Source: Gammaproteobacteria bacterium
GTDB lineage: Bacteria > Pseudomonadota > Gammaproteobacteria > Steroidobacterales > Steroidobacteraceae
Assembly: GCA_027451085.1 (NCBI GenBank)
Contig: DAIDKA010000209.1
Location: 1 to 15,750, forward strand
DNA: 15,750 nucleotides
Direction: 5' to 3'
The translations under genes and the position numbers were made by a program. This document shows, piece by piece, positions 1 through 6,332 of this stretch (position 1 is the stretch's first letter; each line of letters begins with the position of its first letter). The notes below the pieces were generated by a model, which saw only the letters and a program-made list of their open reading frames with translations, ran no database searches and was not told the origin of the DNA.

Positions 1-446
1 GTGGCCAGCTTGCCGAAATTCAGCACCGCGTCGGAACGTAGGATCAGCAGTTCCTTCTCCGGCGCAGGCTCACTCGCACGCGACCCGAGCGCCAGTTGGT
101 ACAGTCGGCCGAAGATATCGCGCTCCGAAAGCCCCGGATCGGGTGGCGGCACGGTCTGTGCCCCTGGAACCGGCGGCTCGATCGGCGCCAGGGTCGGCGC
201 CGCGGCGATCAGGCTTGGAGTCAGTTCCGGTGGCGGTGACGCATCGACCGTGGCTGCGACCGGCGCCGCCGGTGCAGCAGCGGGAACCCGCCGGACCCCG
301 CGCAGCAACAGCCACAGGCAGGACAAGCCTGCAATCACAGCCAGCAGCAGAAACAGCCCGATGAGCATCTGAAATGTGATCCAGGTCCGGTCTTTGCAGC
401 CGCAGCCTTGTTCGCCGTCCGCGGCAGGTCCCTCATTACGTCGCAT
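1..446 (-). CDS. Hypothetical single-pass membrane protein, C-terminus cut off by window edge
   Basis: I do not recognise this gene. From the ATG at 444-446 the minus strand reads 148 codons without a stop and runs off the left edge, so the C-terminus is missing. Residues 1-22 are polar and include a Cys-Gly-Cys (15-17). Residues about 23-49 form one strongly hydrophobic segment rich in Leu, flanked by Arg on its inner side, so the N-terminus is probably cytoplasmic. Residues 52-105 are a Pro/Ala-rich linker. A more ordered stretch starts at about 107 (LSERDIFGRLYQLALGS) and continues to the edge. The layout (short cytoplasmic tail, anchor, Pro/Ala linker, periplasmic domain) resembles anchored periplasmic proteins such as secretion or cell-envelope accessory factors, but no family signature is seen. 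There is no clear Shine-Dalgarno sequence, so the start is provisional. It diverges from ldcA across 119 bp. Confidence 0.6.
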   Translation of the reverse strand, partial: MRRNEGPAADGEQGCGCKDRTWITFQMLIGLFLLLAVIAGLSCLWLLLRGVRRVPAAAPAAPVAATVDASPPPELTPSLIAAAPTLAPIEPPVPGAQTVPPPDPGLSERDIFGRLYQLALGSRASEPAPEKELLILRSDAVLNFGKLA

Positions 447-565
447 CTTGCCACGGCGCCGCTGAGCAACCCGCGACGCAGTGCTCAGGGCGCGCAGCTC
501 ACGCTGCCTGCGGCAGCGCCGGCCGCGTTTGCGTAGAATCCCGCCCTGCTTCAACCGCCGGCCTC

Positions 566-1555
566 ATGGCCGTTGTGAACAGGCCCTCCATGTCGCGCAC
601 CACCGCCCCCCAGCCCCCGCTAGCCCCCGGCGACATTGTCGATGTCGTCGCCCCCGGCTTCCGCTGCCCCCCGGAGAACCTGGCTGGCGGAATCGAGTTC
701 CTGCGTCGGATCGGCCTCAAGCCACGGGTGCCCCCGGACCTGTTCGGCGATGATCTGCTATGCGCCAATTCAGACGCGAAGCGGTTCGCGCAGCTGAAGC
801 GCGCGCTGGCCGCACGGGACTCGCGCGCCGTGTGGTGCGTACGCGGTGGCTACGGCGCAATCCGCATCATCGAACGCCTGCAGGCGCTGGCTTCACCTCG
901 CCAGCCCAAGCTCTTCATCGGCTACAGCGATGCCACCACCGTGCACTGGCTGCTGAACCAGCACTGGAAGTGGCCGTCGCTGCATGGCCCCCTGCTGGAC
1001 CGGCTGGGCGCCGCAGCTGTACCGGAGGCGGAATACAAGGAGCTGCAGGAAGTGCTGTTCGGCGGCCGGGCCGTGACCTTCCCGGACCTGCAGCCGCTGA
1101 ATGCTGCGGCGCGTCGCCGCAGCATGGTCCGCGGCCACGTCTGCGGCGGGAACCTCACGGTCCTGCAGAGCCTGCTGGGTACACCGCTGCAACGCCGGCC
1201 GCGTGGCCTGCTGTTGCTGGAGGACGTCGGCGAGCGCGGCTATCGCATCGACCGCATGCTCGAACACCTGTCGCAAGCCGGGCTGTTGCGCAACCTCGAT
1301 GCCATCGTGTTCGGCTCCTTCACCGGCGGGCGCGAGACCGACGGCACGAACCTCGGGCCGCAGGTCCTGGAGCGCTTCGCGCAGGAGCAGAAGATCCCGG
1401 TGCTCAGTGGCGTGCAGGCAGGTCACGGCGCGTATCAGCGCCCCGTGTTCCTGCGCAGCCCCGCGCACCTGACCTGCGGACCCCGCCCCTCGCTTGTCAT
1501 CAGCACGCCCGCCTTCGCGCCGTACGCTCAGGGCCGCAAGGCAGGTGGCGGATGA
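566..1555 (+). CDS. ldcA: LD-carboxypeptidase (murein tetrapeptide carboxypeptidase), peptidase family S66
   Basis: This enzyme removes the terminal D-Ala from cytoplasmic murein tetrapeptides so that the tripeptide can be reused by Mpl. The 329-residue length fits the family. The N-terminal region has the family opening PGDIVDVVAP (21-30) and the CVRGGYGA strand (91-98). The nucleophile serine lies in GYSDATTVHWLL (Ser121). The conserved HVCGGNLTVL motif is at 191-200. The other triad residues fit Glu219 in LLEDVGERGYRIDRML and His287 in GVQAGHG. The start is uncertain: ATG at 566 or ATG at 590, and neither has a strong ribosome binding site, although an AGG lies just before the second. A TAGAAT hexamer at 534-539 could be a -10 box, but no good -35 was found. 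The last bases overlap the trmB start in an ATGA junction. AmpG, the importer feeding the same pathway, is encoded about 2 kb away. Confidence 0.92.
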   Translation: MAVVNRPSMSRTTAPQPPLAPGDIVDVVAPGFRCPPENLAGGIEFLRRIGLKPRVPPDLFGDDLLCANSDAKRFAQLKRALAARDSRAVWCVRGGYGAIRIIERLQALASPRQPKLFIGYSDATTVHWLLNQHWKWPSLHGPLLDRLGAAAVPEAEYKELQEVLFGGRAVTFPDLQPLNAAARRRSMVRGHVCGGNLTVLQSLLGTPLQRRPRGLLLLEDVGERGYRIDRMLEHLSQAGLLRNLDAIVFGSFTGGRETDGTNLGPQVLERFAQEQKIPVLSGVQAGHGAYQRPVFLRSPAHLTCGPRPSLVISTPAFAPYAQGRKAGGG

Positions 1556-2235
1556 GCCTGACGCACCCCGCCGGTGTGCGCTCATTCGTGCTGCGCGCGG
1601 GCCGCATCACCTCCGCGCAGGAGCGTGCACTGACGCAGCTGTGGCCGCGCTTCGGTGTGGACTTCACACCCGCGCCGTTCGACCTCGACCTGCTGTTCGG
1701 CCGCACCGCCCCGCGCGTGGTGGAGGTTGGATTCGGCAACGGCGAGAACCTGTCGGCACTGGCGGCCGCGCAGCCGGAACGGGATTACCTCGGCATCGAA
1801 GTGCACCGACCCGGCGTGGGCCGGGTGCTGCTGGAGGTGGAAAAGGCGCAGCTGACCAATGTGCGTGTCAGCAACCACGACGCTGTCGAGGTGTTCCAGC
1901 ACCAGTTGCCGCCGGACTCGCTGGATGAAGTGCTGGTGCTGTTCCCGGATCCGTGGCACAAGAAGCGTCATCACAAGCGCCGGCTGCTGAATGCCGCGTT
2001 CGTGCAGCTCGTGGCCAGCCGCCTGAAGCCGGGTGGCGTGTTCCGCGCCGCCACCGACTGGGAGCCGTACGCACAGGAGATGCTGCCGACGTTCAGCGGT
2101 TGCGCGCTGCTTGAGAACCTGTCGGCCGATGGCGCCTACGTGCCGCGCCCGCAGTCACGCGTACTCACGAGATTTGAACGACGCGGCCATCGCCTCGGCC
2201 ACGGCGTCCGCGACCTCGCCTTCCGGCGCAGGTAA
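1552..2235 (+). CDS. trmB: tRNA (guanine-N7-)-methyltransferase
   Basis: TrmB uses S-adenosylmethionine to make m7G at position 46 of the tRNA variable loop. The protein is 227 residues, close to the usual bacterial length. The SAM-binding motif VVEVGFGNGENLSAL is at 56-70, followed by the acidic strand DYLGIEVHRPGVGRVL (78-93). The family hallmark LVLFPDPWHKKRHHKRRLL lies at 128-146, ATDWEPYAQEM at 167-177, and the C-terminal TRFERRGHRLGHGVRDLAF at 206-224. All main motifs are present. The start is the ATG overlapping the ldcA stop (ATGA), preceded by AGGTGG. This makes translational coupling likely and places trmB second in a two-gene operon. The reading frame is open far upstream through ldcA, but that extension is only a shadow. 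Its TAA stop directly abuts the TGA stop of the convergent marC-family gene. Confidence 0.96.
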   Translation: MSLTHPAGVRSFVLRAGRITSAQERALTQLWPRFGVDFTPAPFDLDLLFGRTAPRVVEVGFGNGENLSALAAAQPERDYLGIEVHRPGVGRVLLEVEKAQLTNVRVSNHDAVEVFQHQLPPDSLDEVLVLFPDPWHKKRHHKRRLLNAAFVQLVASRLKPGGVFRAATDWEPYAQEMLPTFSGCALLENLSADGAYVPRPQSRVLTRFERRGHRLGHGVRDLAFRRR

Positions 2236-2868
2236 TCAACCGGCAAAGAAGCTCGCGCGGATGCCGTCGATGACGAACTGCACCGCGAGCGCACCCAGCA
2301 CCACACCGAACAGCCGGTTGGCGACATTGGTGCCGGTCAACCCCATGATGCGCATGACGGGCGTCGACACCAGCATGATGAGCAGTGTGACCGCGAGCAC
2401 CACCACCACGCACAGCGCATAGGCCACGTACTGCAGCGGGTGCTGCGTGATCGACAGCGGCCCGAACCACAGCAGGATGGTCACCAGCGCGCCCGGCCCC
2501 GAGATCAAGGGAAACGCCAACGGGAACACCGACACATCGCTGCGCCGCCTGTTCTCCGCCTCTTCGTTGCTGCTGGTGCGGGTGCCGGACTCGCGCGCAA
2601 ACACCATCTCCAGCGCGATGAGGAACAGCAGCAGACCACCGAAAATGCGGAACGCCTGGATGCTGATACCCAGCGCCGCCAGGAACGGCGTACCCACCAG
2701 CGAGAACAGCAGCAGGATCAAACCTGCGATCACCGTCGCCCTGATGGCCATCGTCCTGCGGAACTCATCACTCGCCCCGCTGGTGAGACCGGCGAACGCA
2801 GGGGCGATGGACAGCGGTTCCACCACCACGAAGAACACAATGAAGAACTTCAGGATCTGGCCTGACAT
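2236..2868 (-). CDS. MarC family integral membrane protein
   Basis: This is a polytopic inner-membrane protein of the MarC (UPF0056) family. Its substrate is not established; the old link to multiple antibiotic resistance in E. coli was not upheld. With the ATG at 2866-2868 it is 210 residues, the normal family length. Six hydrophobic segments can be placed at roughly 5-28, 44-63, 72-91, 117-137, 148-168 and 186-203. Family features include the N-terminal FFVVVEPLSIAPAF, the central FPLAFPLISGPGALVTI (115-131) and the C-terminal GLTGTNVANRLFGVVLGALAVQFVIDGI (176-203). A charged cytoplasmic loop (ARESGTRTSSNEEAENRRRSD, split about 91-111) sits mid-protein. The frame is open to 2910, but that extra N-terminus is not family-like. 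There is no convincing Shine-Dalgarno sequence. The gene stands alone on its strand and shares a large GC-rich upstream region with the next gene. Confidence 0.9.
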   Translation of the reverse strand: MSGQILKFFIVFFVVVEPLSIAPAFAGLTSGASDEFRRTMAIRATVIAGLILLLFSLVGTPFLAALGISIQAFRIFGGLLLFLIALEMVFARESGTRTSSNEEAENRRRSDVSVFPLAFPLISGPGALVTILLWFGPLSITQHPLQYVAYALCVVVVLAVTLLIMLVSTPVMRIMGLTGTNVANRLFGVVLGALAVQFVIDGIRASFFAG

Positions 2869-2919
2869 GGCAGCATTCTGAGGCTCAAGCGTTGCGGAAT
2901 CGAGTCCCAATCATTATTC

Positions 2920-2952
2920 GGCCCGTGCGCGGGCCTCGCCCGAAGCGGGGCC
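2920..2952. other. Two overlapping GC-rich hairpins in a divergent intergenic region
   Basis: Within the 211 bp between the marC-family start and the small acidic gene, two hairpins share bases. The first has a perfect 6-bp stem (GGCCCG / CGGGCC) around a TGCG loop at 2920-2935. The second has an 8-bp stem at 2932-2939 and 2945-2952 around CCGAA. Both use GGCC at 2932-2935, so they cannot form together. The second stem carries one G-U pair if read as plus-strand RNA and a C-A mismatch if read as minus-strand RNA, which slightly favours a role in plus-strand transcripts. No T-tract follows on either strand, so this is not an ordinary intrinsic terminator. Its function is unknown. Confidence 0.4.
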
Positions 2953-3079
2953 ACCGCAAGCGACGTTCCAGGCGGTCGTCCTGCCGTCTTAGCCTTGAAA
3001 GCCCGCCCCGCCAGGCGCAACATGAAGCTGCTGTAATCATCCTTATCACTCGATGCGTGACTCGGTGGGGGAGGTTTCC

Positions 3080-3409
3080 ATGACATTCGCAAGCCCGGGC
3101 GTCGGCGACTGGTACCGCCTGCAAGGCGGTCCGCCCTTTGAAGTCGTCGCGGCGGACGAAGACGATGGCACACTGGAAGTGCAGTATGTCGACGGCACCG
3201 TGGAGGAAATCGACCTCGCCGACTGGCGCACCTGGATCGAGCAGCGCATGCTCCAGGTTACCGACGCATCCGAGGACTGGAGCGACGCGGTGGACGTGGA
3301 AGCCGACGAAGGCCGCGTGCACGCGGAAGGGCGTGCCGAGGAACCCGAGTTGTGGCCATGGCTGCCGGAACAGCGACTCGATGGCCTCGACATGTTCGAA
3401 GCAAGCTGA
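3080..3409 (+). CDS. Small, highly acidic DUF6763-like protein of unknown function
   Basis: The 109-residue product has about 29 Asp/Glu, only six Arg and no Lys. The N-terminal half (VGDWYRLQGGPPFEVVAADEDDGTLEVQYVDGTVEEIDLADW, split over 8-49) looks like a compact beta barrel: a residue-reading strand, a turn and a second strand, as in small Tudor/KOW-like folds. I connect this pattern with the DUF6763 family of short gammaproteobacterial proteins, from memory and not from a search. The C-terminal half (60-109) is mostly acidic and probably flexible, with an aromatic LWPWLPE patch at 91-97. The start is the ATG preceded by a strong GGGGGAGG ribosome binding site; an upstream in-frame ATG at 3053 lacks one. 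The stop is followed after 29 bp by the convergent ampG stop. The true role is unknown; a protein- or RNA-binding adaptor is only a guess. Confidence 0.75.
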   Translation: MTFASPGVGDWYRLQGGPPFEVVAADEDDGTLEVQYVDGTVEEIDLADWRTWIEQRMLQVTDASEDWSDAVDVEADEGRVHAEGRAEEPELWPWLPEQRLDGLDMFEAS

Positions 3410-3438
3410 AACCTGCTCGGAACTTTGGGCGAATCACT

Positions 3439-4830
3439 CTAGGGCAGGGCTGCACGTCGGCCCCGGCGGGTGAGCACCCACAGCAGCAGCAAGGCCGGGA
3501 GCGCCAATGCCGCCGTATACATGAAGAAGCCCGGATAACCCACTGCGTCCACCACGAAGCCCGACAGCCCCTCCAGCACCTTGCCCGGTATCGCATAGAA
3601 CGATGAGAACAGCGCGTACTGCGTCGCGGTATAGCGGGTGCTGGTGAGACCGGACAGGAAGGCGATCAGCACCGTGCCGGACAGCGCATAGGTCAGATTG
3701 TCGAGGCCGTTCACCAGCCCCAGCCCCAGCAGCGTCGGACCATGGGTGAACGCCAGTAACATGAAGCCGAGATTGGCGCACACCATCAGGCAGCCGCCCA
3801 GCAGCATGGCGCGCACGATCCCCAGCCGGGCGATGATCGCACCGGCGAACACCACCCCGAACAGCGACACCACCAGCCCGATCGTCTTCACCACGGTGGC
3901 GATCTGCCCCAGCGTATAGCCGTGATCGATGTAGAACGGGTTGGCCATGGGACCCACCACGAACTCGGCCATCCGGTAGCAGCCGATGAATGCGACCAGC
4001 AGTAACGCCGTGGACAGATGGAAGCGGCCGAGGAAATCCGTCAACGGACAGACCACGGCGCCGATGAAACCCGCACCGGCATCGCGCAGCCACTGCGGCA
4101 GGTGCGCATTGCGTTCAAGCCACTGCCGCACACGCTCCTCGTGCTGCAGGGATCCATGGCCGGAACCCGGCACCGGCTCCCGCGACAGCAGCGTGGTCAG
4201 GATACCGATGCCGCCCAGGCCGGCCATGGTGGCGTAGGCGGCATGCCAGCCCGCCACGTCCGCGATCCCCAGGGCGCCGGCACTGCCGGCGATCAGCGCC
4301 ACGCGGAACCCCAGCTGGTAGGCGGCGGCCATGGCGCCCTGCTGCTCATCGGGAGCCGACTCGATGCGCCAGGCATCGAGCGCGATGTCCTGGGTGGCGG
4401 CGCAGAGCGCCAGGAACAGTGCGCCCAGCGCGACATGCAGCACGTTCTGCGCCGGATGTACCGCCGACAGATTGAGCAGGCCCAGCACGATGCCCACCTG
4501 GGCCAGCAGCAGCCAGCTGCGGCGGCGTCCCAGGAAGCGCGTAAGCAGCGGCAGCCGCACGCGGTCCACCGCCGGCGACCACGCGAACTTCAGCGTATAG
4601 ATCAGCCCCACCCAGGCCAGCATGCCGATGGTGCCGCGGGCGATGCCCTCCTGGCGCAGCCAGGCCGTCAGGGTCTGGTAGATGAGATAAAACGGCAGAC
4701 CGCTGGAGAAGCCCAGGCACAGCATCGCCAGCATGCGCGGCTGACGGTACACCAGCACCGCCCGCCACCACCCTGCCTGCCGCCGCCCCGCCGCATCGGT
4801 TGCCGTATTCAATGCAATAATGCCCTGCAA
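3439..4830 (-). CDS. ampG: AmpG-family muropeptide permease (MFS transporter)
   Basis: AmpG imports GlcNAc-anhydroMurNAc peptides through the inner membrane for cell-wall recycling and, in some species, for beta-lactamase induction. The product is up to 463 residues and strongly hydrophobic, with about 12 membrane segments. AmpG-type motifs are LCLGFSSGLPFYLIYQTLTAWL (split about 37-58), LIYTLKFAWSPAVDR, the CAATQDIALDAWRIE helix, and DEQQGAMAAAYQLGFRVALIAGS. The last resembles the E. coli segment of the same place. The C-terminal half keeps TVVKTIGLVVSLFG and ATQYALFSSFYAIPGKVLEGLSGFVVD. The frame begins with a TTG at 4830. Compared with E. coli AmpG the first about 25 residues are extra, so GTG codons at 4758 or 4752, which have a GGGTGG upstream, may be the real start. 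The gene is divergent from pyrE. I am sure of the family and fairly sure of the substrate. Confidence 0.9.
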   Translation of the reverse strand: MQGIIALNTATDAAGRRQAGWWRAVLVYRQPRMLAMLCLGFSSGLPFYLIYQTLTAWLRQEGIARGTIGMLAWVGLIYTLKFAWSPAVDRVRLPLLTRFLGRRRSWLLLAQVGIVLGLLNLSAVHPAQNVLHVALGALFLALCAATQDIALDAWRIESAPDEQQGAMAAAYQLGFRVALIAGSAGALGIADVAGWHAAYATMAGLGGIGILTTLLSREPVPGSGHGSLQHEERVRQWLERNAHLPQWLRDAGAGFIGAVVCPLTDFLGRFHLSTALLLVAFIGCYRMAEFVVGPMANPFYIDHGYTLGQIATVVKTIGLVVSLFGVVFAGAIIARLGIVRAMLLGGCLMVCANLGFMLLAFTHGPTLLGLGLVNGLDNLTYALSGTVLIAFLSGLTSTRYTATQYALFSSFYAIPGKVLEGLSGFVVDAVGYPGFFMYTAALALPALLLLWVLTRRGRRAALP

Positions 4831-4850
4831 CTTCCCGGATTGGACCGATC

Positions 4851-5516
4851 ATGCACGACTGGCGGCTTGAATTCATCGACCTGGCGCTCAACCGCGAAGC
4901 CCTGCGCTTCGGCAGCTTCACCCTCAAGTCCGGACGCGAGAGTCCGTATTTCTTCAACGCCGGGCTGTTCAGCGACGGCGAGGCAGCGCAGGTTCTGGGC
5001 CGCTGCTACGCCGCTGCGCTCGTGGCCTCGGGCCTACAGTTCGACATGCTCTTCGGCCCGGCCTACAAGGGCATACCGCTGGTCACCGGCACCGCCATCG
5101 CACTGGCGGCCCATCACGGCCGTGGCGTGCCCTATGCCTACAACCGCAAGGAGGCCAAGGCCCACGGCGAGGGCGGCGCCGTCGTCGGCAGGCTGGCCGG
5201 CCGCGTGATCATCGTCGACGACGTCATCTCCGAAGGGACCGCCAAGCGCGAGTCCATCGACATCATCGAGGCTGCTGGTGCCAAATCCGCGGCCATCCTG
5301 CTGGCGCTGGACCGCCAGGAACGCGGCCTGGGCGAGCGCTCCGCGGCCCAGGAAATCGAGGCGCAGCACGGCGTGCCTTGCATCAGCATCCTGACCCTCA
5401 ACGGCCTGCTGGCCGCGCTGGAGCACCCGGTCGACGGCCGCTCGCGCATCAGCCCGGAGCAACTGGCCGCGATGAAGGCCTACCGCGAGCGCTACGGCGT
5501 CAATCAAAAGGCTTAA
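4851..5516 (+). CDS. pyrE: Orotate phosphoribosyltransferase
   Basis: PyrE joins orotate to phosphoribosyl pyrophosphate to give orotidine 5'-monophosphate, the fifth step of pyrimidine synthesis. The 221-residue product is near the usual length (E. coli 213). The N-terminal orotate/PRPP contact TLKSGRESPYFFNAG is at 24-38, the flexible catalytic loop YNRKEAKAHGEGG at 97-109 (Arg99, Lys100, Lys103, His105), and the PRPP-binding signature VIIVDDVISEGTAKRES at 119-135. All expected catalytic residues are seen. It starts with an ATG that has only a weak ribosome binding site. The promoter must lie in the AT-richer stretch about 4806-4822, inside the 5' end of the divergent ampG frame, because only 20 bases separate the two annotated starts. 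In E. coli pyrE follows rph and is attenuated; no rph is present here, and no leader peptide was found. Confidence 0.97.
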   Translation: MHDWRLEFIDLALNREALRFGSFTLKSGRESPYFFNAGLFSDGEAAQVLGRCYAAALVASGLQFDMLFGPAYKGIPLVTGTAIALAAHHGRGVPYAYNRKEAKAHGEGGAVVGRLAGRVIIVDDVISEGTAKRESIDIIEAAGAKSAAILLALDRQERGLGERSAAQEIEAQHGVPCISILTLNGLLAALEHPVDGRSRISPEQLAAMKAYRERYGVNQKA

Positions 5517-5585
5517 GATCGCAGGTCGCGGCGGGGGTTGAACGAAGGTCCCGCCGGTAACAAAATCGGCAAAGGACTTTGCACG

Positions 5586-6224
5586 GTGCAGCTCATGTCA
5601 CGTCTGCCAGCCATCCTGACCGGTATCGCGCTTGCCGCCGGCATGGGCGCGGCCACCGCCGATCAGCATGGCACGCTGTATCGCTGGGTGGACGAACAGG
5701 GTGTCGTGCACTACGGGGACCAGATCCCGCCGCAGTACGCGCAGCAGGCGGCCACGGTGCTCAACAAACAGGGAGTGGCTGTCGGTCACGTGGATGCGCC
5801 CAAGACAGCCGCCCAGCTGGCCCAGCTGGCCGCCGAACAGGCGGCAGCGACCAAACAGAAGCAGCACGACACCTTCCTGCTCGCCACCTACACATCGACC
5901 AAGGACATCGAGGCCCTGCGCGACGAGCGCCTGGACCAGCTGCACGGGCAGGAAGCCGCCACCCAGCAGTATGTCAATACCCTGAGCGAGCGGCTGAAGA
6001 CGCTGACCGAACGGGCACAGAACTTCAAGCCCTACAGCACCCGCCCGGATGCCCGCAAGATGCCGGACGACCTGGCGGAACAGATCGTTCACACCACCAA
6101 CGACATCCGCACCCAGCGCGCGGCCCTCGCCGCCAGCCAGCAGGACGAAACCACCGTGCGCGAGCAGTTCCAGGCGGACATCGATCGCTACAAGGAATTG
6201 CGCGCGGAGCAGAAGCCGGACTAA
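5586..6224 (+). CDS. Secreted DUF4124 domain protein with C-terminal coiled coil
   Basis: The product is 212 residues from the GTG start, chosen because AAAGGA lies nine bases before it; an ATG three codons later is the alternative. A signal peptide is clear: a positive Arg in LMSRLP, a hydrophobic core (8-21) and an AATA-D cleavage site near residue 25. The mature N-terminus is a DUF4124 domain with its hallmark YRWVDEQGVVHYGDQIPP (32-49), a short beta unit common in gammaproteobacterial envelope proteins. Residues about 75-210 are rich in Ala, Gln, Glu and Lys/Arg with heptad-like spacing, consistent with a long alpha-helical coiled coil. It probably acts in the periplasm, but no function is known. 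It follows pyrE by 69 bp on the same strand and takes the place where E. coli has slmA. A large palindrome lies 33 bp past its stop. Confidence 0.85.
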   Translation: MQLMSRLPAILTGIALAAGMGAATADQHGTLYRWVDEQGVVHYGDQIPPQYAQQAATVLNKQGVAVGHVDAPKTAAQLAQLAAEQAAATKQKQHDTFLLATYTSTKDIEALRDERLDQLHGQEAATQQYVNTLSERLKTLTERAQNFKPYSTRPDARKMPDDLAEQIVHTTNDIRTQRAALAASQQDETTVREQFQADIDRYKELRAEQKPD

Positions 6225-6257
6225 GCCGGAGCAGGTGAAGCCCGCAAGCTGCCGTAA

Positions 6258-6332
6258 GACGGGTGTAGCGCCATGGATGCGATTGCCCACCCGCCGTCGG
6301 CAATTGCGGGATACACCTGCGCTACGCCCGCC
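6258..6332. repeat. REP-like nested palindrome between convergent genes
   Basis: The outer arms are 6258-6271 and 6319-6332, matching at 12 of 14 positions, with one of the two differences tolerated as a G-U pair in plus-strand RNA. Inside them a second inverted repeat pairs 6279-6287 with 6299-6307 (GCGATTGCC against GGCAATTGC, one G-U pair). The loop is about 11 bases. The arm motif GTAGCGC and the stem-in-stem design resemble repetitive extragenic palindromes mobilised by RAYT transposases and the imperfect palindromes scattered in many Pseudomonas- and Xanthomonas-like genomes. It lies between the ends of the DUF4124 gene and dut and could stabilise or end both transcripts. No T-tract is present. 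The dut stop codon lies in the right arm. Only one copy is in the window, so repeat status is inferred. Confidence 0.65.

Noticed and set aside
1..372. 123-codon plus-strand frame at the left edge
   Set aside because: Ser/Gly/Ala-rich without motifs. The minus strand over the same bases encodes a clear membrane anchor and linker with an uninterrupted frame.
2891..2912. tRNA T-arm-like bases (GGAATCGAGTCC)
   Set aside because: The stem is only three bases and no D-arm, anticodon arm or acceptor stem can be placed around it on either strand.
4018..5208. 396-codon plus-strand frame over ampG and the start of pyrE
   Set aside because: It lies antisense to ampG and out of frame with pyrE, and shows Gln/Arg/His-rich low-complexity sequence only.
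5530..5555. GGCGGG/CCCGCC stem after pyrE as a terminator or attenuator
   Set aside because: The loop is 14 bases, no T-tract follows, and it lies immediately before the next gene's leader, so chance pairing in GC-rich DNA is as likely.
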